Assembly (NCBI GenBank): GCA_004123355.1
Contig: SCHM01000001.1
Coordinates: 310,001-374,000, forward strand
Source: Amphirosellinia nigrospora
Taxonomy: Eukaryota; Ascomycota; Sordariomycetes; Xylariales; Xylariaceae
DNA: 64,000 nucleotides
Direction of reading: 5' to 3'
The notes beneath the pieces were generated by a model. It did no database searches and was not told the DNA's origin. It saw nothing but the letters and a program-made list of their open reading frames with translations. A program made the translations under genes and the position numbers. This document shows, piece by piece, positions 35,078-48,015 of this stretch (its first letter is position 1; the number at the start of each line of letters is the position of its first letter).

Positions 35078-36689
35078 GTCGAAGAAGAAAATGTGTTGTC
35101 AACGGAAACGAGTATGAGTGTGAAAACAAGGCAATCGGATGGGTTGAGCTTAGCTGAAGTCGGATTAGGGAGGCTGGACGGGTGAATCTGGATGACGCGG
35201 TGGTAATTCCTCAGGTAAGTCAATTTGACGTGCACAGGGAGGGTATTCTAAAGAGCCGAGGGCAGAATCGAAGCGAAAGAATATCCTCGTTGCCAAGGGA
35301 GAGCCAACGGGGACATAAAAGAGTGATTAAGTGATTGATAGAAGAGGCCAAACAGAGCCGTTGTCATGCAAGCTGTGCCGTGAAATGAGTGTATTGCGGG
35401 TTGTGACGGTGATGCGACGAGGTGAGGTGATGGAGAAATGTTTTGTTTGTTCTTCCTATCTGTTTGAGTGGCGCACGAAACGCTACCTGCCCGTAGCCAG
35501 GCGAATCATACTATGTCAAACAACACCTAAGGCAGGTACCCATTTCCTAGAGAGCCCGTGTTCGTTCCTTCTTCTCAATTGATATAAATGATTAACGTCC
35601 GATAAGGCCTACCAGTTGTAGCTGATGGTAGGTATGGTATGGCGTATATTACCCAAGTACGATATGCATGGTAGAACGCTACACCTATTATGGTAATTTC
35701 CGCTTTTGGTAATACAGGGGTACATAAAAAGATCTGAAATTTGCCATTCTGCTGTGCTACGTCATGTCTCACGTTTTGTTCTCTGTCAAGCTGTCCAATG
35801 CCCCTACTCCACCCAACTTTGCTTGTACTGGAGGTAAAATTACGATCAGCTCTAACTAAGATAATTGATAATTACCAGTAAAATAGCAGTGCTGTGTGCT
35901 TGACTTATGGGATGGGGTGGGGAAAATCGGAGTATCTATTGTCATTGGTGCCAAAATGACATTAAATCGACAGCTAAATCCTCCCAGGATGAGCGATGTT
36001 AAGTATGTCGGTCATTGTGAGCCCGGACTCCCCGAATGAGACCGAGCTCTCCCCGGTTTGGGCCGCTGTCGAGAAGGCTCCCAGATTAATGAGACTAGGA
36101 AAATATACTGAAGCTCGCCAGGAACTCGATCTAGAACACCTTGGCTCGCGCAAACCAGGCTTATTTTGGCTATGGGTGGGAGGCTCATCCTATACCTTCT
36201 GCAAATTGTAGAGTCTGCTCTCAGTAGAACAGGCTGGCTAGGTATGTTGTGATGAGCCATGCGCTTTAGGTACTGAAGGCAACGACATTCTGCCACATAT
36301 AGTTAGAAGGGTCCGGATCTCATAGCCACAACAATTACTTCTTTTTTAATCTCAGGCTTTTTGGCATGGCTTCTTAGATGTCCTCATTTTTTTCATACTT
36401 TTCCTCATGGAGTTAGTACTAATTACCTCCAGTCTATTCCTTTTCATACATGAGACAGACAAGGCTTGTCGGCGTTGGTTAGGCTACACATTATTTGCTA
36501 CGCGAGCTTTGTCTGTCAGTATACGCACGTAGATTATGTGATTGCAACAAAATTGATTGATAACTTCAAACGGTACCCGCCACGAAGCGCATATCTCCCG
36601 TATGCACCACCATATAGAATCTTTGCCACCAAAGAATGCCTCACCTTAGTCCAACACGTAGGCTATTAATATTACAAGAACCCATACTA
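35078..36689. other. Intergenic
   Basis: Between the But2 gene start and the 3' end of the SNF2 gene. A 71-codon open frame at 35996-36211 (+) has no recognisable product. There is no repeat or RNA gene. Confidence 0.5.
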
Positions 36690-39600
36690 TCATAGCTCAT
36701 CCGTCTCTTCATCATCTGATACCCATATTGAGACCGGACGTCTATCTGGCTTAGGCCTATCCTGGCTTGATGCGATCGGCACAGCTACGTGGCTGTCGGC
36801 CGTACTAGCATTCTCTAGCAGAAGATCTTCCTTTTTTACATTTGTCGTAATCACTAGATGATGACTGTCGACGTTACTCTGACCGGCAACCTCCATCTTC
36901 ATCTTCACGGGCTCCTTGGTGTCAATCCCTGCCTTTGAACCGCCTTCTGTTTTGACCCTTTCGGCGTGTCGTAGTTTTTCGGCGCGATTCTTGTAAAATG
37001 AATCAAGACAATTCCTTCTCTGTTCTTGTGTCATGCCCTCGACGGCAAGAGCGAATTCCGTTGCGTTGGAAAACCCGAATTCTTTTGCCATGGTACAGAA
37101 TTGCCGTTGCATGACATCCACGGGTGGGTTGAACTCGGAATGAAAAGACGGGTAAGTTATGCCTGCAGCAGAGTCTTGCTGGCTATCTAAAAACAGAGCC
37201 AGACCTGAGAGGCCGCCTTCTGGGTCTGTAACGTTCTCAGCCCAGCGAGACAGCTCATTCTCTATCTTAGATGATCCAATCACTTCTGAGTTCTCGTGTG
37301 TATATTCGACGCCTTCGCCAGCCAAAATGGCCTGTATTGGATCGCTCTTTGCCTTGTTGGCCGCTTCCGAGTGCTGTACGACGCCGTGTTTGTTGTTCGG
37401 AGCGGTAAGCATGGTAGATAACTGCTTGAGACCCCCAGTCTCATCATCGGCTCCCCCTTCTTTCTTGATGGGAAGGTCATCCTCTGCAGCTTGGACTACC
37501 TTGCTCATATCGATGTCGATCATCTTGACACCTGCCCTGGCTTCAGCCACATTGGTCTTGTTCACAATATGGCGAAGAACGCCTTCATCACCATTATAAG
37601 TCAACAGGTTTTGAATACCGAAGAGTTCTCCTTTGTTTTGGTGTTGGTGTTGGACGCCCTTGAAATAGCGGCGTTCATTCGAGGCGTTGTACCCAATATT
37701 GGCCTGCTGCTGTTTATAGATTTGCCGTGCGTACGTAATTTCCTCAATTGTCCCCACGGAAATTAAGCGATAGACGTCTACATCACGCACTTGACCAATT
37801 CGATACGCACGGTCTTGTGCTTGTAGATCATAACTCGGATTCCAATGGGGATCCATGATGACGACTTTATTGGCGGAAGTGATATTGAGTCCGACTCCTC
37901 CTGCCTTTGTCGATATCAGGAAGATGAATTGATTTGGATCACAGTTGAAATTATCCACTGCTACCTGGCGCTCTTCATATGAGAGTGAGCCATCTAAGTA
38001 GCTAACATTGTACAGGGTTTTATTGAAGAGCTGCTGTAGAATATTCAGTAATCTCACACTATGAGAGAAGACCAAAACCTTGTCGCCATTTTTATGCCAG
38101 AATTCCAGCAGCTTTTTTAAGACTTTCCATTTCCCACAGTACTCGGGATTAGCAAGGCCCAGCATCGAATCTCGGCCAGCGTAGTGTGTTTCCCAATCAT
38201 CTGGCGCAGCGGCCTGGAGGATTCGAAGCTCTCTCCGATACTTGTCAGAGGCGTCTGCAGTTCGAGGCATGAGAAGATTGAAGTGATTGGCTAGTTTCTG
38301 GAGCGACATAATCAGGGGGAAGGTAAGCGCTTGCCATTTTTCGCCGTCTGAGTTTGCTGTATAACAGCAATGGCCTCTCGTATTACTTGAACCACATGAG
38401 CACTGATCAAAAGATGTCAGTACAAATTGAGCGACTGGGCTAGCAAGTATATTCTCGTAAGCCCGTCGTTGGAGGTCTGATAGAGGACAAAATACGACTT
38501 TGTCGCTCTTTTTGGGCAATTGGTTCGCGATCAAGCTTTTGAGGCGACGCAGAAAGAATTTCGGAAGCAGATTATCTCGTAACTTTTTGCCGTCGTGCGC
38601 GCTTTACTCAACTGCTGGAGGGTAGCATCATGACTTTGACCGATTGCGAGAGGCTGAGCAACCATACTGCGTGCATAGAAAGTTGTTAGTCGAGGTATCC
38701 AAGTCTCACATCATAGAATTTGCTAGACCACGTGAAGCAAGGGGGTTGATAGATCAGACAAGGGACGTTTTTATACACACCGCTGCCAATCTCTCAATGT
38801 CCCAAACTGGCCTGGATTAGTCCAATTCAGCAGTGCCCACAACTCTTCATAGTTGTTCTGTATAGCCGTCCCAGTCAAGCCGATCCGGCATAGAGAGTTG
38901 ATTAAGTTCATCGACTGTGTAATCCCGGCCGTAGGATCCTTTATGCAGTGACACTCGTCGGCAATAATAACATCCCAAGGCACTATGTTGACTTCATTTG
39001 CACTATTCTTGTAGGTCGTGTATGTCGTAATCATAACCTCGAGTCTCCCAGCCCGGGCAGCGCCGAGAACATCGTCGCGCTTGGGGCCGTGAAAGAGATC
39101 GATAACCCACCAGCCCCATTTTTCAAGTTCGTTCTTCCAGTTTTGAATCAGAGAGCCCGGGCATACAATCAAAACACGCGGATACCAGTCATCCTTACTG
39201 CGCCTATACTTTCTCATTCTCTTGGCGTCACGGCTGTCGCCTGTTTTCCCAAAGGCCACGGTTAAGAATGCAGCGACTTGAACCGTCTTGCCTAAGCCCA
39301 TATCGTCACCAAGGAGGCCGCCTCGTTGATGTACGAAAAGGTCGTATAAAAACTGGACGCCCTGGATCTGGTAGTCTCGAAGGTACTGCGCGAGAGAAGC
39401 TGGTATTAGTCCACCAGCAATCTTGATGTCTTTGTACGGGTGGCATGGCTTGATTCCGCTATTTGGCTCGAACTGGGGCTTCTCCTCTATGTCTTCAAGT
39501 TTCTCATCGTCGGAAAAGTATATATCCGAGTAGTCTGGGGGCAGTCGCAGTCCTGCGTCACGAAGAGCTTTCAAATTCTCATCAAAAGCTGTACGACGTT

Positions 39601-39955
39601 TCTGGAAGTAAGCAGGTATTGAAGTGGGTATCGTAGCTTGAGGTTCAGTCTCCGAGGCAGTACTATCATCCAGCGGTAGTTTGGCCTTGACGCTGGCAGT
39701 CTTCTGTGACGGCCTGCCCTTACCGACAGCCTTTGCTTTGCGTTTAGCCGCAGCAGACTTATTCGAAACCGCCTTCCGCTTTTTAAAGACCGTATAGCGT
39801 TCATCTGACTCGTCGCTCCATTCATCCTGGTCAATGGGCTGCGTCTTCAGCTTCCGCTTAGCCGGTCGGGTTTCCTTTACTTCACTCTCTACAGACACCT
39901 CGGAAGCTGTGCTCTCGTCATCTGGAATGTTGATAGGGTCTGTTTGTTGCGCCAT
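36690..39955 (-). CDS. SNF2-family DNA repair ATPase, ERCC6L2/RAD26-like
   Basis: Swi2/Snf2 double-stranded DNA translocase of the ERCC6/ERCC6L2 group, nuclear, probably in DNA repair. Two exons: 39955-38781 and 38666-36690, with a 114-nt intron. The N-terminus is acidic then basic (KRKLKTQPIDQDEWSDESDE). ATPase motifs: GGLLGDDMGLGKTVQ (I), VLIVCPGSLIQNW (Ia), IIADECHCIKD (II, DECH), IGLTGTAIQNNYEELWALLN (III), FLISTKAGGVGLNITSANKV (V) and QAQDRAYRIGQ (VI). Downstream, NERRYFKGVQ and KGELFGIQNLLTYNG followed by RHIVNKTNV match the ERCC6L2-specific segment. The acidic C-terminus ends SIWVSDDEETDEL. One base is missing near 38579 (TTTTT, + strand), between the intron and SLIANQLPKK. Length is about 1,050 aa. 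The specific ERCC6L2 rather than RAD26 label is a motif-based judgement. Confidence 0.88.
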
Positions 39956-42020
39956 GTTGGTTACGCATCACATTCATACCTAGATTGGAGCACATTCTTG
40001 GATGAAGAATCGCTTTCACGAGAAACACTTGCCGTGTTAATACAGCAGCGGTGATCTAACGTTGTCATAGGTGCAATTGGAACAAAGTAAAACAAAGTGG
40101 GGGTGACGCGACAAAAGCTCTGGATCACGTGATACCATCATTAATTTAGGCAGTCGTTCAAACGAAGTGCTTAAGACATGTCTTAATCGCTCTTCAAGCT
40201 ACCTACAGTATGTGGTACGCTATTGCTCGCGTAATAGATATAAGCCTGTAATCAAAACATGTCAAAACCACTACTAGCCTATCTAGTGAACGCCCGGACG
40301 CCTGATGCCTCGTGTGTGCCGCTTAGTTCGCTGACGTTTGCCAACTACTGGTTCCTTGAAATTACAGGAGCTCGAAATCGTCGAGTTTCTGGCGGTAAAT
40401 CATGATATTGCGTTTGATCTTGCTGTCGGCTGTCCACGTGACAAGGTCCTCCTGGTTTCTCGTAACAAAGAAGGCGGGATCCGTTATACACTGCAAAACC
40501 ATGAATTAATTGATGTTGCTTAGATGGCGTGGGCTATATGGCTAAGGGTAAGCCAAGTCGGGAAGCAGCATCTGCCCGCATTTTCTGGTCCCCGCTGTGC
40601 ATCGCAGAAGATATCAGTATTGTAATGAGACGTACCTCAACTCCCACTCGCACGTGCCCCTGCTCTATCATTTTCGTCGCACTGGATTATTAGAAGTTAG
40701 TGATCTGAATTTAGATGCCCAATTCGGCTGATATAGGAGAACAATTCCACGCACGCTTGCACCGTCTCTGCCATTCGCAACCGAGTCATTACAACTGGGA
40801 GCCTCCGTCTCGCCTATTAAAGGCCATCAGCAAAGAATATTAATCATTTAGGGAGGGTGTTGTACCATTGCTGAAACAGTAACCCCGTGTTCGACATTGG
40901 AGAGCTTAGAAGTTGACGAGAGTATGCCCATATCATAAAGTTTCTCTAGGAGAAGTTTCTCATGCTACATTATCGGGAGTCAGCGGCCATTACCCCCAAT
41001 AATAGGTATGTACTTGGGAGTTAACAAATGCCAAAGGTCTCATGATTACGCAATTGCTGCTCATGAGGCTGGGGTTAGAAGCCGTACCTTCTGACGCGTC
41101 GCGCTCTCTGGGGGAAGAAGCGAGAGTTTGTGGGCGAGCTGACGTAATGACTAGCAAAATAAGTCAGATATTCATCTTTGATCATAGAAGAGGCGAATAC
41201 TTACTCCGCAGAGCTTATTGTACCTATCCGTCGAGCGTCAGCATACCAGATAGCAAGGTAATTTTACCAATTACACATACTTTTGATAGTCTCCTCTATC
41301 CTGGATCATATCTTTAACGGCCGGTCAGTCATATTCCTGCTGGGAAATTTTGTTAAAGCACCTGGAGACGCCGGATCCACGTACATCTTCGGATTACTGC
41401 TGCATCGCGGTGGTCATGATCTTGTTTCCACGTGACAAAATCAGTCTTTTTTAATCTGGAGGATGTTTAGAATTCCGTTCACAGATCTAAACATTCTTGG
41501 TGCAGGTGGGCGCCTTTATGACACGTGGGAAAGCACCTATCAGAACACCGATTAGGAAAAGCTAGATTGCGCATACTACAAAATTTGTTAGCAAGTGGTT
41601 TGAACAAGGCTCTAATGCTCAGCCTCAGCTTCACACACAAAGACAGCCTTACCAGTTTAGATTCGTGGTGTTTGAGCTTGCGAACCATCTTGACAAATAG
41701 CCACCCCTCGGTAATCTCAGTCCAGGTTGTGAAATAAGTGAGCTATCGCTTGATATGGCAGTCGGCGGCCAAATAGTTGATGAGTGAGGCTGCGAGTTTG
41801 ATTCTAGACCTGAGTCTGGTCGTTTACTTATGGCGATAAGAAAAACATGTTTGGCCAAGGGACCCACCAAAGGCACCTACCACAAGTACCTACTTTACCT
41901 ACAGCGCTAGTAGCAGTGGAGGTCCACTTTATTATCGCAGGCCAGATCCACCGACCTTTTTCCCTTGACAAGCCCAAACTCGAACATCCATTAAGCTAGG
42001 TGATACATTATCAACCCACG
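39956..42020. other. Intergenic, 2 kb
   Basis: Divergent region between the SNF2 and bS18m genes. Only short frames of fewer than 95 codons occur. There are CACGTGA boxes near 40126 and 41432, and TACCTA hexamers near 41874-41900. No gene, RNA or transposon was recognised. Confidence 0.5.
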
Positions 42021-42957
42021 ATGCCGCCACGGGTACCAATCCTAAGCGCCTTTCGGCAGGGCATACCCTTCCCAAAGACGTCCACCGCGCCCTTATCGAC
42101 AACAGCCGCCCCCAAAGCCCGTACGCCATCCCTTTCACCTCCTCCCCTCATCCATCCATCCATCCATCCACTACCAACAGCCTCCCGCGAGCAACCGAAC
42201 CAAGTAGACAGGCAACTAACATAACATCCGCCTTCACACAGTTCGCGACCTCAGAAACTCGACATCATCAATCCTCAACCTAGAGGGAGGCGGGTCTAGG
42301 AATGCCGGCGGCGCGGACTCGACCGAGCTAGTCGGCCAGATCTTCAGGAACATACGTAAGACGAGGGGAACGGGTCGCGAAGAGGGCCGGCAGAATGTCA
42401 GGGATATGCTCCAAAGCCAGAACCGCCACGACGACTACATGCGCCAGCTGCCACGACGGTGGCGCGCCGGCGACGTCTACGCCCCCCACGACATGAGCCC
42501 CTCCGAGATGGCTAAGTGGCGGCGGAGCACGGCCCGCAAGAAGGACGTCGTTGATCTGCTGGGGCTCCGGCCCTTGGATATGTATAGGGTGAGTTCTCTT
42601 CTTGCTTTTCCACCATTCTTACTAGGCTATGCTGTTGTGTGCATCTGCCAGGATTGCGCTTCGAGATCTGGAACATAATGGAAAGGTCATGGTAGCGTGA
42701 AGATGGTCACTAATCGCGAGGTTTATCAGAACTTCTCTGTCATTTCCGAGTTCATGACACCGCATGGTCGTATAAAACGCGCCATAGAGACTGGACTGAG
42801 ACCGGTCAACCAACGCAAGATGGCTAAGGCGATTAGGAGAGCGATTGGACTAGGTCTACACCCAAGTGTACACCAACACCCCGAGTTGTTGATGAGAGGA
42901 CCCAACAAAGTGCTCGTGCAAAACATGGCTACCCAGAATAAGAAGCTGAAGTACTAA
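42021..42957 (+). CDS. RSM18: Mitochondrial small ribosomal subunit protein bS18m
   Basis: Mitoribosome small-subunit protein. Three exons: 42021-42120, 42242-42588 and 42730-42957. Start 42021 gives MPPRVPILSAFRQGIPF and a Ser/Thr/Ala-rich targeting peptide. Exon 2 carries LRDLRNSTSSILNLEGG and a basic stretch. Exon 3 holds the S18 fold: NFSVISEFMTPHGRIKRAIE, TGLRPVNQRKMAKAIRRAIG, then LGLHPSVHQHPELL. Intron 1 contains four CATC tandem units and a CTAAC branch site; intron 2 has ACTAAT before its TTATCAG acceptor. No frame break, total 224 aa. The gene is 89 bp from the tail-to-tail 3' end of the CIA84-like gene. Confidence 0.9.
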
Positions 42958-43046
42958 GAATACAAGTTCAAATGTACAACATCGTGCCGCTTTTATTATT
43001 ATGTACAAATAGCAAAGCATTCAGTGTATAAGTTGTATCGTACAAA

Positions 43047-45547
43047 TCATGCCTTCCACGGTCGCGATACCTTAAACTGTAACAATCCATCCACGTCCTT
43101 TTTCCGACGATGCTTTCGGATGAGCGCCTTCCAAAGTGGCGGGTACTCGTGCTCTGACCAGAGCTCGAAATCTTCTTTCATCTCCTGGGCTGGTAAAGCG
43201 TTATACACATAAGCAAACCTGTGTTTCTTGTGAGCTATAAGAACCCATGCGCCAAATCACGACACTTACGTTAGGAAATCCGGGCGTTTCCCGATGATAT
43301 TCTCATGGTCATCTAAAAGTAGCTTGATATCTGGTAGGTGGCAGTGCGCAGCTAGCATGGCCACATACGCCGCATAGACATGTTCTGGCACGTCAACATC
43401 CAACTTCTTCATCTTTTCCCAGAGTTCTTTGCCGGGTATGTCGCCAGACGACTGTGCTTCATAAGCGCGAAAGACGATTTCTAATGTGGCGTAGGAAGGC
43501 CCCTCGGGGACGTGGTAACTTCTTTCCAGAAGTCCAGCGCCCGGTGAGACGTGTCGCATGCGATATAGCCGATCATTAGCGCATTGTACAATTTTGTGTT
43601 GAGTTGGATAGTAGTGTCCATCTTCGCCATGTTATGAATCATCCTCAGACTTTCCTCGTCTGGACACCGCCCAATCCCCTCCAAACAGCGCACATAGGTG
43701 TCCAAAGTAGGCCGGTGCCTTAAATTGTCATGTGAGCGCATGTGACCAAATACGTGGCAGGCCATATCAGCACGTCGTCTATCAAAAAAGGCGTCCATAA
43801 TGGCCACTCGATCCCCATTCTCTAGCTCCGGGAAAAATTGGCGAAGCAGGGCGTAGGCGTCCCAGACCCGCGACGTACTGTTTTTCTTATCTAGACAATA
43901 ATCAACAAAGGATTTGCGCACCATCTGGCGCTCGGCAATGCTGTAGTGTGCCGTGTGGAGCGACAGCGTGTCAATAACCTCATACGTCTCATCGTTCTTC
44001 AGGAAGACCATGCATATTGAAACTACCGTTTCCGGTTCTAAGGTTACATGCCGTTGCTCCAAGTAACTTGTCACACCAAGTATTTTTTCATAATCCGGTC
44101 GTGAGGATGCACACAATCCACGGATTAGCTTGTTGAGAACAGGTAGCTCTCTCTCTTCCGATGACGTTTCAAGGCTGCGTAATGCCTGGAAGGTGGCGAA
44201 TGCCCCTTCGTAATCCTTGGCGCGCAGTCGATACTCCAGTTGTAGAATGTAGGTGGACAAATCTGGTTCAAAGCCCATCTTCTTCGATAGTGAGATGAAC
44301 CGTTCTGCCATGTATGGATCATCCTTATCAATGGCGCACTTCAGAAGGGAATTGATGGAACCTATATCTGGACGAGCACTTGGCTTATCTTTGGTGTGGT
44401 CTAAAGCAACATTGAACATGTGCTCAATTTGGTCAATTCCCTTGCCTAACAACAGGAAAGCGAATTGGAAAGACACGTCCCAACAAGCTTTAGACTCGCC
44501 CAAAGACCCTGACTCTACTTGGGCAATGAGGTCTTCATATATTCCCATAGCCCATTCTTTCTGTTTATTTCGAAGAGCGAATTGAAGAACATCGTAGAAT
44601 GTTTCAGGCGCAGGATGCCGTCCCTTGCGGAGAGGTCTTGTCCACCAGAATTTAGTTTCCTCGAAATTGTCGCGCTGCGCAAAAAAGCTTGTCATAACCC
44701 CATGGATGCGAACATCGTAAAGGACACCGGATTTTATAGCTTTCTTGACCACCTCACGCAGAGCCTGCTCTTGTCCTTCTCTAGCGAGACCGTTTATTAT
44801 AGGTATTAGGCTATGCCTCGTGTGAAACTCGGCGAGCGCGTCTTGCTTCGGGTCGGTGAGGTGTTGCAAAAAGATATCCTTCGCCTCAAGCGCCCTTCCA
44901 TACTGCGAAAGGACAGCCAGGAAAGAGTGCAGATATTTCGAGTGGCCCCGGCCGGTCATGCGGTTCATGCGGTATTCCAACGTGACATTGTGGAAACGCC
45001 CAGGCTCTATGTTCAGCTCCCTCCGCCTTATTTCTCTGAACAAGGCGCTCGCAAGCTGAAGGTGAGAATCCGGATCGTCTCTCGGCGGCTTTTCCAGGCA
45101 CTGCATAGCCACATGAAGCTCATCGAGAGAGATTGCGACGTTGTCAGCAATGTCGGCGCGAGCGAAGTACTCGAGTACCCGATGTGCACAAACTGCCTGT
45201 GTGGAATTGACGACCCGATTGTGCCTCGCTTTGTAGGTAAAGAAGTCCCTCCATGCCTTAACTAGATCGGAAATGGGGGGTGGCCGAAGATTGTCGTTCT
45301 CGGCGGCTCGGTAGGTGAGCAGCGTCTCATAGCCCGGCTCGGCCTCGATGTCCTTCAGCATACGAGGGGGCTTCTGGAACAAGTTGAGGAAAGACCTCCG
45401 TTGGGCCGTCCTGGTAACTCGGCAACCGACGGGGTATGTGCGCAAAGTCGGTCGGAGGGCAGACGAGCCGAGATATGACGTGGCTACGGCCCTCGCCCTC
45501 GCAGCAGGCGGGCGTCGCAAAACATGGCGAGTCACATGCGACCGCAT
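43047..45547 (-). CDS. CIA84-like mitochondrial complex I assembly PPR protein
   Basis: Mitochondrial protein resembling complex I intermediate-associated protein 84 of Neurospora, which helps assemble the membrane arm of NADH dehydrogenase. Start 45547 gives an Arg-rich presequence (MRSHVTRHVLRRPPAARARA) and then RRSFLNLFQKPPRML, the conserved mature start. The body is a helical-repeat array of PPR type, for example RHPAPETFYDVLQFALRNKQ, RPDIGSINSLLKCAID and FEPDLSTYILQLEYRL. One intron, 43219-43269, precedes the last exon (FAYVYNALPAQEMKEDFELW to SRPWKA, stop at 43047). A single base is missing in CCCC near 43501, before EGPSYATLEIVFRAYE. Length is about 800 aa. The identity rests on remembered similarity of the N-terminus and the repeat architecture, so a generic mitochondrial PPR protein is the alternative. 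Confidence 0.72.
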
Positions 45548-46058
45548 AATTGGAGAGGGAACTTAAATATCTGAGCTTCTAGGAACTATATTAGCTTTCC
45601 ATTGATGCCGCTCTCAAGTTCAAGTCATTACCTGTGCATGGCTGAGATCGGTTGCGAGGCCGGATGAAATAGTCTCAGCTTGCTTGTGATGTGGTGAAGC
45701 TCCAAAAAAAAGATTGGATTGAAGCTCCCGCACGGCCGTCATCCACGGATTGATAGATTGATAGGGACCGGCGGGGGTGTGTCCTGCGATTAGGGACCGC
45801 CTAAGCTGGATGCCGGGCGGGTGGCACGCTAGTGACGGCAGCTGTGGCAGCAACTGTGGCAAGTTCGTCACAGCATGTACTCTAAGTAAGTACTTATAAA
45901 CGGACTTTACAAGTTAGTGCACATGATGAATTTCGATTTCCCATCATTGAATTGGTTCTCCTAAGACGTAAAAATGCACCTAAATATCCCATACACCCGC
46001 CGAAATCAAACGCTTTCTTTATGCTATCGTCGTATCTATACCCCATATGAAAATGAGT
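45548..46058. other. Short intergenic region
   Basis: Promoter of the CIA84-like gene and 3' flank of the amidohydrolase. Nothing recognisable beyond short frames. Confidence 0.5.
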
Positions 46059-48015
46059 CTAGTCGCGGCTATAAACCCTTCGGCCTCCAACCCATGTTTC
46101 TCTAACCTTTAGGGCCCGAAGCTCCTCGATATCCATATCTTCAAGAGGTTTATCCAGAACGACCCAATCAGCGAATGCACCGGCTTGATGACTCCCGTCT
46201 TGCCCTCCGTAAATCCGCCGTAGGCGGGCCCTTCTGAGAAGCCGCGTAGCGCCTGGTCGAGATTCAAAGCCTCTTCCGTATGCCAACCTTTGGGAGCGCC
46301 GTTCGCACCAAGACCTGTGTGTGGGCTTTTCCTCGTAACTGCAGCGTAGATACCTTGAAAAGGATCCGCGGGCTCGACGGGGAAATCGCTGCCTAGTACC
46401 GGCCTGATGTCTAGAAGCGAACGCATTCGATACGCCTCCTTCTCTGTGCGTTCCTTGCCAAGTCTCTTTTCGGCGTACGCCATATCTGAGGTGGCATGCG
46501 TTGGTTGAATCGAGGGTATGATTCCAATAGCATGCATGCGTGCTTGGTCGTCTTCATGTATAATTTGCGAATGCTCGATGCGAAAGCGGTGTTGCGCCTG
46601 GCACTCAGCAAGAGGTTTGCAAGGACAAAGGATTCTAAGCGCGGCCATCTTCGCCAGGGTCAATAATTTCCACTTCAGATAAGAGTTGCCAGGGTTTCGG
46701 GATTTGGGACACATTGAGAGGGGTATATAAGACTCCAGTGACTAACCTGAGCGTCGATAGCATAGCGGTTTGCAAGGTCGCCGATCGCGTGGATGTTCAC
46801 TTGGAACCCCTTTGTGGCCCACGAGACTGCCCGATAAGTCAATTCGGACGCATTAACGAGTAGGGAACCTGAGATCCCTGGCCGGTCTGCATAATCATCG
46901 ATCAAGGCGCTACCCCAGCTACCGAGGGCGCCGTCTACATAGTATATCAATGTCAGTGTTCAATTGCCAGAAGCAGCAACTTCGAGAAGCACCTACCTGC
47001 GAACAGTTTGACACTCTGGATACTCAAAAAGCCGTTTGGGTCGTTGTATCGTTCAACTGGATTGGGGCAAACTGCGTATCGATCATAGTATTCCGCCATC
47101 GCATACACTCTCACAGTCCAATCTTCGCTCCCTACAAGCTCCTTGAAGAGATTCAAGTTGTCCGCATTGACCCCTGCGTCGTGCATTCCTACCAAACCGT
47201 ATTGGTTGAGCTGCTTCATTGCGCTTTTTAGAAACGCTGCTTTCTTTTTATTGTCTGGCTTCGGCCATAGTGCCATAACTTGAGCGACGGCATTATCACA
47301 GAAGACACCCATCCTGGGTTCCTAACAATCTCTCCTCCGGGAACATCAGGTAAATCTTCTGGCAGTAAATCCAAGACGGCTTGAGAGACCCATATGCAAT
47401 GTACGTCTACTCGATCGAGCATGATATACAAGTCCTTCAGGCCCTCGTCCGCTGCCAAATCTTCCTTCATCAAAGGTTAGTTTATTGTATGGAAGCCCAC
47501 ACGGTCCTGTAGGCGCAACGAGTATTCACTTACAGCAGTCGGCATAGCCCGAGAGCCATCTGATCCCATCCAACGCCTCTAATCCACTCTTGTGCAGTCC
47601 CGCGCCGGGATATTTGTCGATATATTTGCGGACACGGTCACGGATCTCGTCCATAGTCGTAGAACCAAAAAGATCCACTGAGTTGAGAAATTCCCCGTAC
47701 TGAAGGAGGTGTCCGTGACCATCCCAAAGGCCGGGTATGGCATATCCCGCATGCGTATTTCCCGCAAGTTTCGATTCGCTGCTCACGCTGAAGACTTTGG
47801 CGAATTTCCCCGTAGATGATACCGAGAAGCAGTTCACGTCTGCATTCGCGTCTCCGTTTGTTCGGACGCCTTTATAGCAGTGCGTATCGGCAAACAGCGA
47901 TCGGCGGCGTTCTGGCCATACCTGACGAGGCTACCCAGCCCGACAATGGTGGCTATCGAATATACAGGCCATCCTTGATTTTGACTATGACTTAATTCGG
48001 AGAGTCTTGTTGCAT
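46059..48015 (-). CDS. Amidohydrolase family 3 (YtcJ-like), possibly membrane-anchored
   Basis: Metal-dependent hydrolase of the amidohydrolase superfamily, YtcJ/Amidohydro_3 type. Ligand motifs in order: GLWDGHGHLLQYGE (HxH), SVKLFA joined to DGALGSWGSALIDDY (family lysine region), FQVNIHAIGDLANRYAID (His), RFRIEHSQII (His) and VLGSDFPVEPADPFQG (Asp). The C-terminal beta-sandwich part reads FADWVVLDKPLEDMDIEELR and VGGRRVYSRD. Introns are 47465-47533, 46935-46996, and one starting at 46746. Frame breaks are numerous: near 47990, 47890, twice at 47535-47575, near 47315, and near 46190. The start at 48015 is tentative; it would give an N-terminus with a short hydrophobic stretch (YSIATIVGLGSLV), a possible signal anchor. 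Substrate unknown. Confidence 0.8.

Noticed and set aside
39956-42020. A hidden gene in the 2-kb gap
   Set aside because: Only short frames without motifs or paired splice signals were found on either strand.
42150-42175. CATC tandem units as a separate regulatory repeat
   Set aside because: They sit inside intron 1 of the bS18m gene and look like simple slippage.
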